A stretch of 64,000 nt of DNA from Oegoconia quadripuncta. Its lineage: Eukaryota > Arthropoda > Insecta > Lepidoptera > Autostichidae. How positions within the stretch are numbered: the first letter of the stretch is position 1; every line of letters starts with the position of its first letter. The translations under genes were made by a program, and so were the position numbers. The stretch spans positions 1,780,413 to 1,844,412 of the forward strand of contig OX438751.1 of the NCBI GenBank assembly GCA_949316235.1. The letters run 5' to 3'. The notes beneath the pieces were generated by a model. The model saw nothing but the letters and a program-made list of their open reading frames with translations. It did not search any database and was not told the DNA's origin. Below are positions 1 to 10,600 of this stretch, in pieces.

Positions 1-619
1 TAATTCCCATTAACTGGTGACGTCACTTTTGATTACGAACAACTTTCCCCAAGGAACTATAGTCAAAAATAAAAGTAATAATAATAATAATAAATATCCT
101 TAGACATACACACAGTGCCATCTAGTTCCACAGTAAGCAACTATAGGCTTGTGTTGTGGATATCAGATGGTTGATATACTGCATAAATACATTTTTTTTT
201 GTAAATAAATACTTATTATAAATGAAAACATCCATAACTCGGGTACACATGTCCGTATTCATCACACAAACATATGCCCCTAGCGGGATTCGAACCCGCA
301 ACCTTTTGGTATAGTGGTCAGAGTTGCTAACCACTACACCAAACAGGTCGTCAATCATTCTGAAAACATCTTTAGTGTAAAAATCCAACAATTTTCGGCT
401 GGCGACTTCGCTCCTGTTTATGAACAACTAGGAACTAGGCACTAGGAACCATAGCCAAATTCAGCCGAAAATTGTTGGACTTCCATACTAAAGGTGGTTT
501 CAGAATGGTTTACTTTGTATGGGTGATCGAAAATTTTTCCATCGAATTCGACTAGGGTGCTTTGAGGAAAGTTGTTCGTAATCAGTAAATAAGAATTGCA
601 CGAATAAAATTTCACCCTG
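1..619. mobile_element. Palindromic non-autonomous DNA element (copy 1), split by a SINE
   Basis: The segments 1-59 and 353-410 are roughly the reverse complement of 420-590; for example the block at 355-403 pairs with 463-511. The right end reads CACCCTG followed by TA at 620-621, the ending expected of a Tc1/mariner-type element with a TA target. A SINE (about 82-352) splits the left arm, and the left end lies outside the window. A second copy ends at 29867 with the same CACCCTG-TA. No transposase is encoded. Confidence 0.6.
82..352 (-). mobile_element. tRNA-headed SINE, family A2
   Basis: Read on the minus strand it starts GACGACCTGTTTGGTGTAGTGG (A-box-like), has a B-box-like GGTTCGAATCCCG, then a unique body ending in the 'GAACTAGATGGC' segment and a TTA-rich tail. 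At least seven other copies or fragments lie in the window (2963, 32436, 33768, 36955, 45515, 47057, 55680). It is inserted in the palindromic element at 1-619. Confidence 0.8.
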
Positions 620-912
620 TATAAGACATTCGTATTATTCATATATCACGTTTACCTGTGTTATAATATCATTCTAGTTATAATCTGACATAAAAACAAA
701 CTGGTATTAACATTCACGATTTGTTTAAGTAAACGACTCAATCTTCTAAATAAGTGAATCACTAGGAAATTCAAAGCATCCATGTGTGTGTAACTCGTAG
801 AAGTACGCATATCTAATCATTAGTAAGATAACCGATTAAGATGCGATTTGGCTGATAGACCACGTACAGACGACGTCATGCCTGTTCAAGTTATACCAAC
901 CGTAGTTGTCTA

Positions 913-1274
913 AAGGTCTTAGCATACGTGACGGGTAATTTCTCGGACGGAACGGAGACGGGACGGGTATAGTTCCTAACGTGAAAGTGGTTTTAAAACA
1001 TACGTACAGTGACGGTTTTCAACGATAGTCGTGCTAGTGCTGCAACCATATTTCAGCACAAAATGTTCGATTTTACTTTTGAAGAACTAGCAATGGTTGC
1101 CGTAGTATTAGGATGAAGAAGATGCCATAACGATGTTTTTTCTATTGCCGTCCCGTTCCGCCCGTGTTTCTCGCCACGTGTATTTTATTGCTATGTTTTT
1201 AAATGCAACGATGTCAAAAAATCGTCCCGTTCCGTCCGCCACAAGAATAAACACGTCACGTATGCTAAGACCTT
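913..1274. mobile_element. MITE-like element with terminal inverted repeats
   Basis: The ends are perfect inverted repeats of about 21 bp: AAGGTCTTAGCATACGTGAC at 913 and its reverse complement ending at 1274. Just inside both arms are GGACGGAACGG-type blocks. There is no coding capacity. I could not define a clean target-site duplication. Confidence 0.65.
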
Positions 1275-1332
1275 AAAACGGCCCTCTTGTTTATACTCCA
1301 ATTTTTTACCGATTTCGAAAAGGAAGACGTTC

Positions 1333-1560
1333 TATATTTATTTATTTAGGCTCCCCAAAAGAGTACGTACACAACTTACAAAATCATTTGAACAAACATT
1401 TTCTGATATAAAAATCCAATTACAGAAGTGTGTCAATTGATACATGCACAAAGTCGTTATTGAGTAAGTACAAAGAAAGTGTTACTACATAAACAAAGAT
1501 GGATTCCATCAATAACAGTGTCGGTTATACAGAATACATATAGCAGAAACGTTTGTGCAA
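1333..1560 (-). repeat. Probable 3' tail of a non-LTR retrotransposon
   Basis: TTATTTATTTAGGCTCC at the left end resembles the reverse complement of the CTCCTAAATAAATAAATA tail near 44863. The rest is AT-rich with no reading frame. The assignment is weak. Confidence 0.25.
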
Positions 1561-1596
1561 ATACGCGAATGTCTGGCGCCGGATTTACCCTACCTA

Positions 1597-1923
1597 GGCC
1601 CGTATGAATAAACCATTCTCAAGTTGAGAACAGTCTTGTGACCGGGTCCCAAGTAAACGTGTTGATTAATAAACCTAATTTGAGACCTAAAAAGCAGATG
1701 CATACTCAAGCAGTTACTCTCTTGAGAGGTGCGCGTATTAATAAACGAAACTCAAGACTATCATTTATTCGCCGCTGAGGCGAATACTTTAGAAGTGATC
1801 TCAGCTGAATAGACCTGAAGATTGGTTTATAAATTAGCACGGAGCTTAAGATAGCGTCAACAGCTTAAGACGCATTTCGGTTAATACAGCCTCAATACTT
1901 GTATTGAGATTGATTTATTAATA
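1597..1923. mobile_element. Degenerate inverted-repeat element
   Basis: The left end (GGCCCGTATGAATAAACC, then TCTCAAG) is imperfectly inverted at the right end (TCTCAA repeats, then TTTATTAAT near 1905-1922). The same terminal motif bounds a tidier element at 22051-22194. The right end abuts a SINE lacking its first bases. Confidence 0.4.
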
Positions 1924-2106
1924 GTGACCCTGGCAGCGAAACCAACAGTGGCGGGTTCGAATCCCGCGACGGGTAAATGTTTGTGTGATCAATATGAACA
2001 TTTATTCCTGAGTCATGGATGTTTAAATAAATATTTATGTATGTTTATCCGTTATCTAGTATCCATAGTACAAGCTTTGCTTAGTTTGGGACTAGATGAT
2101 TGGTGT
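1924..2106 (+). mobile_element. tRNA-headed SINE, family A1 (5'-truncated)
   Basis: It contains the B-box-like GGGTTCGAATCCCGCGACGG, then the family body (TGTTTGTGTGAT... TTATTCCTGAGTCATGGATG) and the 3' part GTACAAGCTTTGCTTAGTTT. Other copies are at 3366, 6449, 37674 and 56880. The overlapping short plus-strand frame is SINE sequence, not a gene. Confidence 0.75.
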
Positions 2107-2962
2107 ACAAGGTGTACTCCCTAATTACACTATTCCTGATTCTATCTTTCAAAGTCACCCCATTTATACTTCTCAATGATTTCATTTCCACTACATTTAT
2201 TCTACTTTCATTCTTCTTTGCCATACCCAGCATTCACTCCCGTAAGTCAGTGTTGGAACCAGCACCCCGCCATGAACAGCCAGACGAGGAGTTAAACCTA
2301 AATAAAACAGGTATACAGAATAAATCTATGCTTAAAGGCTACTTCAAGACAATCAATAACTTCTCTGTATCCTCGTAGGACAAATATTGAAGAATTTTTT
2401 GTATTATGTTGTTAAGTGAGTAGATAGTAGAGTGAGGAGATGTTAAGAAGTTAGTTATATTTTTATATAATTATAGATAAATTTATATAGTTATAGATAA
2501 AGAAAGGGGTCTATATACCGCTTATATTGCATTATCTGAGCCTATTTTGATTTGCAATCGATAACTGTCTCGTATGTTTGGTTCATCGACGACAATATTC
2601 ATGACTATTTCTCACATACATGTATATTACCACCCCGTCGTGTTGATTGTAATTTAACTTGCTGCTGTACAGACTATATCCTGGTCGTATAGGTAAGGCA
2701 GAACGCTTATTCAGCCAATACTCGGTCTATAAATAATCCATGAAATAGGTTTGTCGGTGATGTGATACTCGAACCAATGTAAGTAAATGACATGGACCAG
2801 ATTATCATAAAGTTAACATTTGGTCACGTAGAGAACGTGATTTTCTTTTTGTTTCAAAGTCATTATTAGTTTTTCTAAATGTTCTTTTTAATGTTTAGCA
2901 TTTTTCTTGACTTGGCAACATGGTGAATATCTGGCGGTAACTTGCGCTCGTGACGCAGCTAA
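2107..2962. other. Unassigned intergenic sequence
   Basis: No gene or recognisable repeat. A 92-codon plus-strand frame (2100-2378) starts inside a SINE and has no recognised domain, so it was not called. Confidence 0.4.
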
Positions 2963-3117
2963 ATAATAAATATATTTGCACATATACACAGCGCCATCTA
3001 GTTCCACACTAAGCAACTATGCTTGTATTATGAATACCAGATGGTTGATAAACTACACAAATACATTTCTTTTTGTAAATAAAAATAATGAAAAACATCC
3101 ATAACTCGCGTACAATA
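2963..3117 (-). mobile_element. SINE family A2, 3' fragment
   Basis: It matches the 3' half of the A2 family, including the GCGCCATCTAGTTCCACA block and the 'catccataactcg' block. The tRNA-like head is missing. Confidence 0.7.
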
Positions 3118-3130
3118 CTTCCTCCTAATT

Positions 3131-3312
3131 GGTGTTTTTTTTTTATGCACGACGGGTTCGTACTTGACCTCAATCACACCTGATGTTAAGTGAAGATGAG
3201 GTCGACGGTGGAAGCGTACTGACCCGGAAAATCCAACACATTTGGTGGACTGGCTATCTTATCTCTGACAACCGGAACACAACTCGAATTGAGCCACGGA
3301 GGCGGTTGAGGT
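3131..3312 (-). mobile_element. tRNA-headed SINE, family B (internally deleted)
   Basis: The poly-T start and 'tacttgacctcaatcacacc' block are the minus-strand tail of family B; the right end 'gagccacggaggcggtt' is its head. The middle, including the 'ctaccaccatcttatc' segment, is missing. Confidence 0.7.
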
Positions 3313-3365
3313 GTAGTCTTGTATAGTGCTCTGTGGATATTTATATATGTGGATATTTAAGGGAT

Positions 3366-3480
3366 AATCATAAATATTTATGTATGTTTATCCCTTATCT
3401 AGTATCCATAGTACAAGCTTTGCTTAGTTTGAGACTAGTTGATTGGTGTAAATGTCCGAAATATTTATTTATTTTTAATT
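3366..3480 (+). mobile_element. SINE family A1, 3' fragment
   Basis: It starts in the ATATTTATGTATGTTTATCC block, continues through GTACAAGCTTTGCTTAG and ends in the TTTATTTATT tail. The tRNA-like head is absent. Confidence 0.65.
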
Positions 3481-3489
3481 TATTTAATT

Positions 3490-3760
3490 TCAATGCGAAT
3501 AATATCGCGATGTGGGAGAGGTTTATACCCCAACAGTGGACTGCATTAATATGCTGTTGATGTGTTTCTATGCTACGGAAAATAGAGTGGACCAAAAACG
3601 TAGTGGACGACATGAGACGACAGGATAAAGTCGGACCCGGTTGCTTTCAAAAGGCAGTAGTTGAGCAAAGTCGAGCGCATTATAGGTGGCTTAGAAACAC
3701 CGACTTTCAGTGTGGAAGTCGATCTTCACTTGGCTCAACTCAAAAAAACCGGTAATTGAC
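3490..3760 (+). repeat. Possible RTE-type retrotransposon 3' remnant
   Basis: The segment near 3527-3565 (CCCCAACAGTGGACTGC...TGTTGATG) resembles the 'cagcagtggactg' tail common to lepidopteran RTE-type elements. The following 61-codon plus-strand frame (3570-3755) has no recognised domain and is probably chance or remnant sequence. Confidence 0.3.
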
Positions 3761-3942
3761 ACTTTGACGGACACTGAACACCTATAGACGTAATAACAAT
3801 AAAACATCTATTGTGTCTGGTTCAGTGTCCGTGAACGTGTTAAGTATTAAAATTCTGCAAATTCCCTTAACCAAAACGCTCCAACAGAGCTATTAAAAGC
3901 ACGGCATGAGCTACGAAATAACAAAACATGGAAATATTTTTT

Positions 3943-4247
3943 TTATGCACAACGGGTTGGTACTTGATCTCAATCACACCTGATGTTAAGTGAACATGAG
4001 GTCGAAGGTGCAAGCGTACTGACCCGGAAACCCCAACACATTTGGAGGACTGGCTATCTTATCTCTGACAACCGGAACACAACAATGCTATTAACATTGC
4101 TGCTTGGCGGAAGATTTAGATAAGATGGTAGTAGCTAGCCAGGCGGACATTTAAAATGCCCTACCGCCAACCAAACCGAGTACTTAAACATGTACCCCGC
4201 TGGGGACCCCAATGTTCACTGTTACATTGAGCCACGGACGCGGTTAA
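3943..4247 (-). mobile_element. SINE family B, near full length
   Basis: The full block order of the family is present on the minus strand: tail with poly-T at the left, the 'cccggaaacccc' block, the 'ccggacatttaaa' block, and the head ending GAGCCACGGACGCGGTT. The B-box-like region is damaged (CTGGGGACCCC). Confidence 0.8.
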
Positions 4248-4560
4248 AAACATATAAAAATAGACAACCAGAGGTTATGCAAGATCGATTTATGCGGTGC
4301 ATAGCGAATTTCCCTCGCTTGATAACAAGGACAATAAACAGTGGCAGGCACTAATAGCGATGTTAGTGCATTTACAACGGCCTCGCTGTTCGCAGCGGTT
4401 ATCGGCTTGGCTCAATAGGACGTCGCGACTATTTACCTATGATAATGGTCACTTGCACACTGGATATTAGAATGACATAGCTTATCACCCGACGGCCCAA
4501 AGGTATCTAAAAAGTTTTGTTTAGGTTAGTTAGAAAAATAACATCTGCAACCGTCACAAC

Positions 4561-4640
4561 ATACATTTATACCAGAGTGTCCACAGTACAAGATTAATTT
4601 GGCACTAGATGCTTTAGGAGTCCGAGATATTTAAAAAAAT
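4561..4640 (+). mobile_element. Highly decayed SINE A1 3' fragment
   Basis: CACAGTACAAG...TTTGGCACTAGATG...GTCCGAGATATTTA follows the order of the A1 3' region but with many changes. The surrounding 4250-5019 holds no other recognised feature. Confidence 0.35.
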
Positions 4641-5019
4641 TACCGCTCACTCACGAGGCCGAAGAACTGTCGAGAAACTTAGGTGTTGCTGTTTTTAGCG
4701 AACTGTCTAAGAAAGATGAGTAATGTTTTTCGTGTGTATGTATGTAGATTAATATGTTACCTCCTGTGTCCTAAACGGCTTGACCGATTTCAAAGTGCAA
4801 TGTGTCGTTCCATTCATCTTGAACCCTGAAGTGTCATAGGATACATTATATGTTTAAAAAATCCCACATTGCCACCGCGAAATACAAAATATGCTGTCGG
4901 GTCTCTTAGTTTCTAAACTCATAGCCTTTACATGTCCCACAATAACTCTTTATGGACAATGTAATGTTTTCAGAGTTCCATATATATTTTTGGTAAAACG
5001 GAAGCCTTATAGGATAATT

Positions 5020-5309
5020 TTTAACCGCCTCCGTGGCTCAATGTAAACAACATTGGGTTTACGATTCGGAGGTCGCTGGTTCGATCCCCAGCTGGGTACA
5101 TATTTGGTACTCGGATTGGTTGGTGGTAGGGCATTTTAAATGTCCGCCTGGATAGCTACCACCATCTTATCTAAATCTGCCGCCAAGCAGCAATGTTAAT
5201 AGTATTGTTAGCTAGCTAGCCAGCCAGCCAACAGTACGCTTCCACCTTCGACCTCACCTTCACTTAACATCAGGTGTGATTGAGGTCAAGTAACAACCCT
5301 TTGTAACAT
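5020..5309 (+). mobile_element. SINE family B
   Basis: It starts with the head AACCGCCTCCGTGGCTCAAT, has the B-box-like GGTTCGATCCCCAGC, and runs to the AGGTGTGATTGAGGTCAAGT tail. A short internal stretch is replaced by a GCTAGCTAGCCAGCCAGCC simple run. Confidence 0.8.
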
Positions 5310-5589
5310 GGAATTCAGCTATTTTGATAATGCCAAAAATTGTGCTAATGTGGTGCCTAGTAGTGCCCAAAGGAGAAAAGTGCCTCTGTATTTTAGTTAT
5401 TCAATATTTTAAGTGAGCGAAAGGCGTCATATATTGCTGGAATCCTCATTCACATACGCAAAAACTGCTTTAGGTACCTTTGATTATAATTTATATCCCA
5501 AAGAATAGTGCCACCGAAATATTATGATTATTAAGAGCCCATAGTGTCCCACTGCTGGGCAAAGGCCTCCCTCATCTGTTATATAAATA

Positions 5590-5928
5590 GTTCGGAGAGT
5601 ACGCGTTGGAATTACATAATCTTATTCCACCGTCACCCTTCCATCTTCGGACCACTAGGCGTGGGGAGGGATTCCACCCGTATATAGTTAATATACCGAA
5701 CATTCGCACTAAGAAGTTCGACACTTCATTCATCATCCGAACAGCCAAGGCATGGAACTCCCTTCCGGCGTCAGTCTTTCCTGAATCCTACAACCTTGGG
5801 ATCTTCAAGAGCAGAGTGAATAGGCATTTACTGAGATCGCGTGCTTCATCTCCGACCACATCGTCACTTTCCATCAGGTGAGATTGTGGTCAAACGCGTA
5901 TCCAGTCAATCATAAAAAAAAAAAAAAA
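5590..5928 (+). mobile_element. Non-LTR retrotransposon 3' end, family D (5'-truncated)
   Basis: The plus strand encodes the C-terminal part of a reverse transcriptase polyprotein: residues including FHPYIVNIPNIRTKKF, then AWNSLPASVFPESYNLG and FKSRVNRHLL, ending at 5881. It is followed by TGATTGTGGTC and a poly-A run (5915-5928). Related fragments are at 18135, 41343, 46440, 56150 and 61735. The copy is dead on arrival: everything upstream of the last ~90 codons is missing. Confidence 0.75.
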
Positions 5929-6249
5929 AAGTTCATCAAAAATAAATCTCCGGCCTCTATGGCAACTGCGTTTGGTAACCAGTTGCTGTAAAAGTATTGA
6001 ACATTCTTGTTAGACAACCAGTTGCCAAAGACGAATGCCTATTCTTGTTACACAACTATAGTTTTTAAAATAACGAATTTATTTAGATGGCTTTGTGAAA
6101 AGGGGCAATCCAGACGACTGATTTTTTGTCCACCGCCTTGGTTAGTCACAAATCTTTGGTGGAAACACAGCATTATACTACACTATCAACATAGCCGCTT
6201 GGCGTCAGACTTAGATGGTGGTAGCTATCAAGGTGTACATTTAAAAATT

Positions 6250-6448
6250 ACGTAAGTACTAAAATGTCTAAATGACAATAGTCATTTTGGGAAATGACCC
6301 AAAATGTCCACTTCCCAAAGTGCCCACTTGTCTAAATGACCGCTTCCCAAAGCGTTCACGTGTCTAAATGACTACTTCCCAAAGTGTTCACTTCTCTAAA
6401 TGATCACTTCGCAATGTCCATTTCTCTAAATATCCACATTCTACATTG
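6250..6448 (+). repeat. Degenerate tandem repeat (CTAAATGA-N-CACTTCCCAAAGTG-like)
   Basis: About six irregular units of roughly 30-35 bp repeat 'tctaaatga' and 'cacttcccaaagtg'. A SINE follows directly at 6449, and a further stretch of the same motif is at 7070-7128. Confidence 0.6.
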
Positions 6449-6665
6449 ACGACCGGTTGGTGTAGTGGATAGTGACCCTGTCAGCGAAACCAACGGTTGC
6501 GGGTTCGAATCCCGCGAGGGGTAAATGTTTGTGTGATGAATACGAACACTTATTCCCGAGTCATGGATGTTTTTTTAAATATTAATCTAGTATCCATAGT
6601 ACAAGCTTTGCTTAGTTTGGGACTAGATGATTGATGTAAGTGTCCGAAATATTTATTTATTTATT
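6449..6665 (+). mobile_element. SINE family A1, full length
   Basis: It starts GACGACCGGTTGGTGTAGTG (A-box-like), has GGGTTCGAATCCCGCGAGG (B-box-like), a body ending GTCCGAAATA and a (TTTA)n tail. It lies within or beside the tandem repeat. Confidence 0.85.
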
Positions 6666-6927
6666 ATTCCCAAATATCACTTTTTTCCCATTATAGGTAT
6701 CCATCACACACACTGAGCTGTAGCCTTTTTGTATAATGCGGCACACACATAATATTTGATGTTTCTGTACTTGTGTATAATTCTTTTAATTTGATCTTTC
6801 ACATTAGAAGTAAGATTGTTATATGTATGAACATAGATGCAAATAAATGATTATCTATTTGTCTATATTTTCATGATAAAAACTGTTGCTCTGATAAAAA
6901 TAGAAATAAGCAAAGCATGTAAGATTT

Positions 6928-7043
6928 AGGCCCATATTACAGAATGTTACTAAAGCAGAGAGCTTTATGAAACTTGTATAGTGGCATCTCTTTCAAATCA
7001 CGCTCAAGCGCAGATCTGTTGAACAACATTCTAAAATACGTAC
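6928..7043. mobile_element. MITE fragment related to the insert at 30333-30676
   Basis: AGGCCCATATTACAGAATGTTACT and the inner CGCTCAAGCGCAGATCTG block match the ends of the element nested in the SINE at 30160-30832. Confidence 0.4.
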
Positions 7044-7144
7044 CGTAGTATATCAATAAACATAATCGATTCCAAATGTCCACTTCCCTAAACAACCACT
7101 TCCCAAAATCTCCACCTTCCAAAATGACTACATATACTTTAATT

Positions 7145-7320
7145 AATTATTATTATTATTATTATATTATTATAGACGAGCAGCATTACTGCTGGTATGT
7201 CTATGTCACAGTGTTGGAAGAGTTCACATTGTTCATTATGTTGTTGTAATGACTGTAATGATAATGTATCGTAATAATAATAAATAAATTAAAAAAAAAA
7301 AATTAAAAAAAAAATTGTTA
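7145..7320. repeat. AT-rich simple sequence
   Basis: It contains a short TTA triplet run at 7145-7172 and A-rich runs near 7280-7316. No gene is visible from 7130 to 7670. Confidence 0.5.
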
Positions 7321-7671
7321 TTCAGTACCTATTTAAGTCATCACTAGTTTTTTTAAATTTGTCATTCTTGAACGAGTTACTGATGGTGCGGAAACAACCT
7401 CTTCCAGCAGCTTTTACAATTACAAGCAAGACAGACCTAGTATAGTGACAATTAGTGGATCCAACTAATAACTTAAATGTGAATGTTTGTATACATTAAT
7501 CACTTATAGCTCAACTTCATTCATTATTACTTACAGTATTGAACTTATATTTTTTCTGTGCTAAAAAAAAAGAAAAAAATCTACTGCGCCGACCCCAAAT
7601 AAATTGTGACTCGGGCAAGAAGATGATGATATATTCTGTGTGTTATAGAATAATAGAATAAAAGTACTTAC

Positions 7672-10600
7672 AGTCATTGACAGTCTTGGTGTAGGTGACG
7701 TTCAGCTGCGCTGCAAACTGTACAACAATACATGTTTGTTTGTCCTCTGTGAATGACCAAGTGCCTTGATCAGGTGGAGGCAGGGGAGTAGGAGCAGGCG
7801 CAGGGGTGGGAGGGGCTGGAGGCGGTGGCGTTGGAGTAGTAGTGGGTGGCGTTGGAGTAGTAGTGGGTGGTGTGGGAGGCTCGGTCGTGGTCTCCGCTTC
7901 GGTGACCAATTTGATGTCCTTAACTACTTCATTCTTCATTTCAGGACTCGGAGATACCTCTGGAATTGAAGACACTGGCAGCGTATCTTGCAGCGTCACC
8001 AATGTGTCGCAGAGACCTGTGAAAAATTGTTAGATGTCAAATGTGAATTACTGACAAAAATGGTAATTTATTCTTCATTAAATGTAGCATATCGGTTATA
8101 TACCTTGCTTAGTGAAAGTCACATGTTTTTTTAAAATACAACACTTCATAAGGTATAATGCTTATAATGAAGAATAAAGGCATAGAATATCTTTTTCTAA
8201 AGCAAATTAACCCAATGCAAATTTTAGCCATATAATTTTTATGTCTAAATTGTAATGTGTGTAAAAAACTGTGTCCTTTTTAATTTAAAAGATTAGTTCC
8301 AGTCATACCACATTAACTTTTATTTAATAAAAATAGCAAATGAAACTATTTTAAAGATAAAAAAACATTCTTCAATAGTGAGGTTTTGCACCTGGATAGG
8401 TAGGCTGTTCCAGATATTTTCTGACTGTAGCCTCTTTGTATTTCTTGTGCAATAAAGAATGAAGAGGTTACAAAACTCAAAAAAGTTGTATTTTGTAAGA
8501 TAATTGGATGTCATTATATTTTCAAATGTTATATAACATTTGAAACATCCAATTATCGCTCATTCACAAGGCAGACACCCCAGATTTATGATTCGACAAA
8601 TAAAAAGAAAATAACAGACTGGATGGACATTGCAGAGCACTTCATGTCCATGTATTCTTATTATCTAGATAGTCAGAAATTTTATAATAGCCTTTGGCAC
8701 ATAGTATCCATTTAATGGTGCTTTTAAATTTATTTGCAGGCATATTTTTAAATTCTATTGGATTTTATTATTAAAGCTATAATTATTTTCAACTTAGTTG
8801 GTGGCAGAGTATTATTCCCACCCAGCCTTACACTGATGAAAGTGACACATTATCTGAACACAGGCCTCCTTTGAAGATATCCAGAGGGACCAATTGGAAG
8901 CAGCATGTATTCAGTGACTTCCAGCATCCGTCATTAGGTGACTTGTGTGGTGAAGAACTTTGTACACGACATAAAATCGATAGCAATTGGAAAGTTGCTC
9001 TTTCTTTATTTGGTGGTAGCAACTATTCTCTCCAGCAAAAACCAGTAAAACCAGCATAACTGTTGATACCCATTATTATAAATTTAATTAATTTTGGATT
9101 CTCTTGTAAGCTTATGTTCTTTGTGATGAATAAATAATATAGAATAAGTTTTATTACGTTATTTAACCTTTTTTATTTATTTGAGTGATTACTCAGTCAT
9201 ACCAAAACAGTAGAATGGTTTTTTTGATAAATATGATAGAACGGTTGATTATGCCCTGGAATAATAAACTGGCAGGATACTTTAATGCACTGACAAGGGA
9301 GTCTGATGACTAAGGGTCAATTCACACCGAGACGCGACGCGACGATACTCAAAGAGGCCAATGATTTCGCGCTGCACCTCGAGGCGCAGTGCTGCGTGGT
9401 GCAACGTAATCTGAATTCTCACAATGTAATGTGTATCTTTTCGTGTAGTGAATAAAGTATATTCTGAGTCGCTCTATGAAAAATGTGCGCGCAGCGTCGC
9501 GTCGCGTCGCGTCTCGGTGTGAACTGACCCTTAATGAACATCACAGGAAATCACTGGATGCAAACTGCTTTTAAACTGTCTCTCTGGAATTCTGTGGGGA
9601 GCCCTATGTTCCACTGGTGTGTGACTAATAAGATAATACTTTTATACAGAGATTTCAAGTATTCCCACTGGACTATACTACAGTATGTATACCAAAATGG
9701 AGCCGCAGGTCTAGTCTAAATTAATTTATAAAATTTATTTTCTAAGTACTCCACGAGAATTTACATATTAGCACTGTAAAGGATGAAATCCAAAGCACTG
9801 TCGCTAAATACCAAAAGAGGTTGGAAAAACATCCCAATGAACTGGCTACACAATTGACAAACCGTACCTACAACAAACGTCTGAAACGGAAAGATGTCTT
9901 TAGTGACTAAGGGACCTGCAATGCGTAATCTGAATATGGGTAGGTATCCTCGCTGGAGGATGCACTCGAAATGTGTGAAGGACCTACAAAAAATCTACTT
10001 ATAGTTAAACAACTGATTGTAGATGAAACTGAGAGAAAAAAAAAAAAAATCTAAGTGATCCCTTGACATTGTCAAATATTTTTTTTTAAATATTCACAAG
10101 GCTGAATGTGTGTGCCATCTAACTTGGTGCTTTTATAAAACAAACCGAAAAAAAAATTAAGAAATTCATTACCATAAGCTTATCAAAACCATGCTATACC
10201 ACATCACCACTGAATGGACATAACCTCGTCACACAAGGAGAAGGCCATAATCCACACGTGGGCCAAGTGCGGTTTGGTGATTGGACAAATAGCAAATGGA
10301 ACTGTGCTTCATGTGAATCCATGCTTGCTTATTACAAATTTCATTTAATAACATCTTGCACAAAAATATCTGTTAATACTAAGGCTTGAAACCAGTTAAT
10401 TTTACTATGTAACCTTAAACATTACAATAAAGGTGTTTGATAATATAATTAAGTTTTTTCAGTGTTCAATAAATCAATCTTCAGGAGTAACATCAGATAA
10501 TTTACATGAGAGAACTATTTTGGAAGAAAATATTAAGCAGTTTCAAGCCCTGCTTTCTGCAATCTAAACAAAAAAAAAATCTTTAATAACATTTAATAGC

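Noticed and set aside
280..352. tRNA-like sequences with A and B boxes (also at 1950, 6470, 29330, 32440, 37690, 56890 and others)
   Set aside because: Each is the head of a repeated SINE with a fixed downstream body and tail; none folds into an obvious complete cloverleaf with a matching acceptor stem, so none is called as a tRNA gene.
2100..2378. 92-codon plus-strand frame with hydrophobic start
   Set aside because: Begins inside a SINE, has no domain and no splice or polyadenylation support.
6250..6448. Possible CRISPR-like array
   Set aside because: Units are irregular, without constant repeat and unique spacers, and the DNA is eukaryotic.
7766..8033. Gly/Val/Arg-rich plus-strand frames
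   Set aside because: Antisense shadows of the Pro/Thr-rich LAMP exon.
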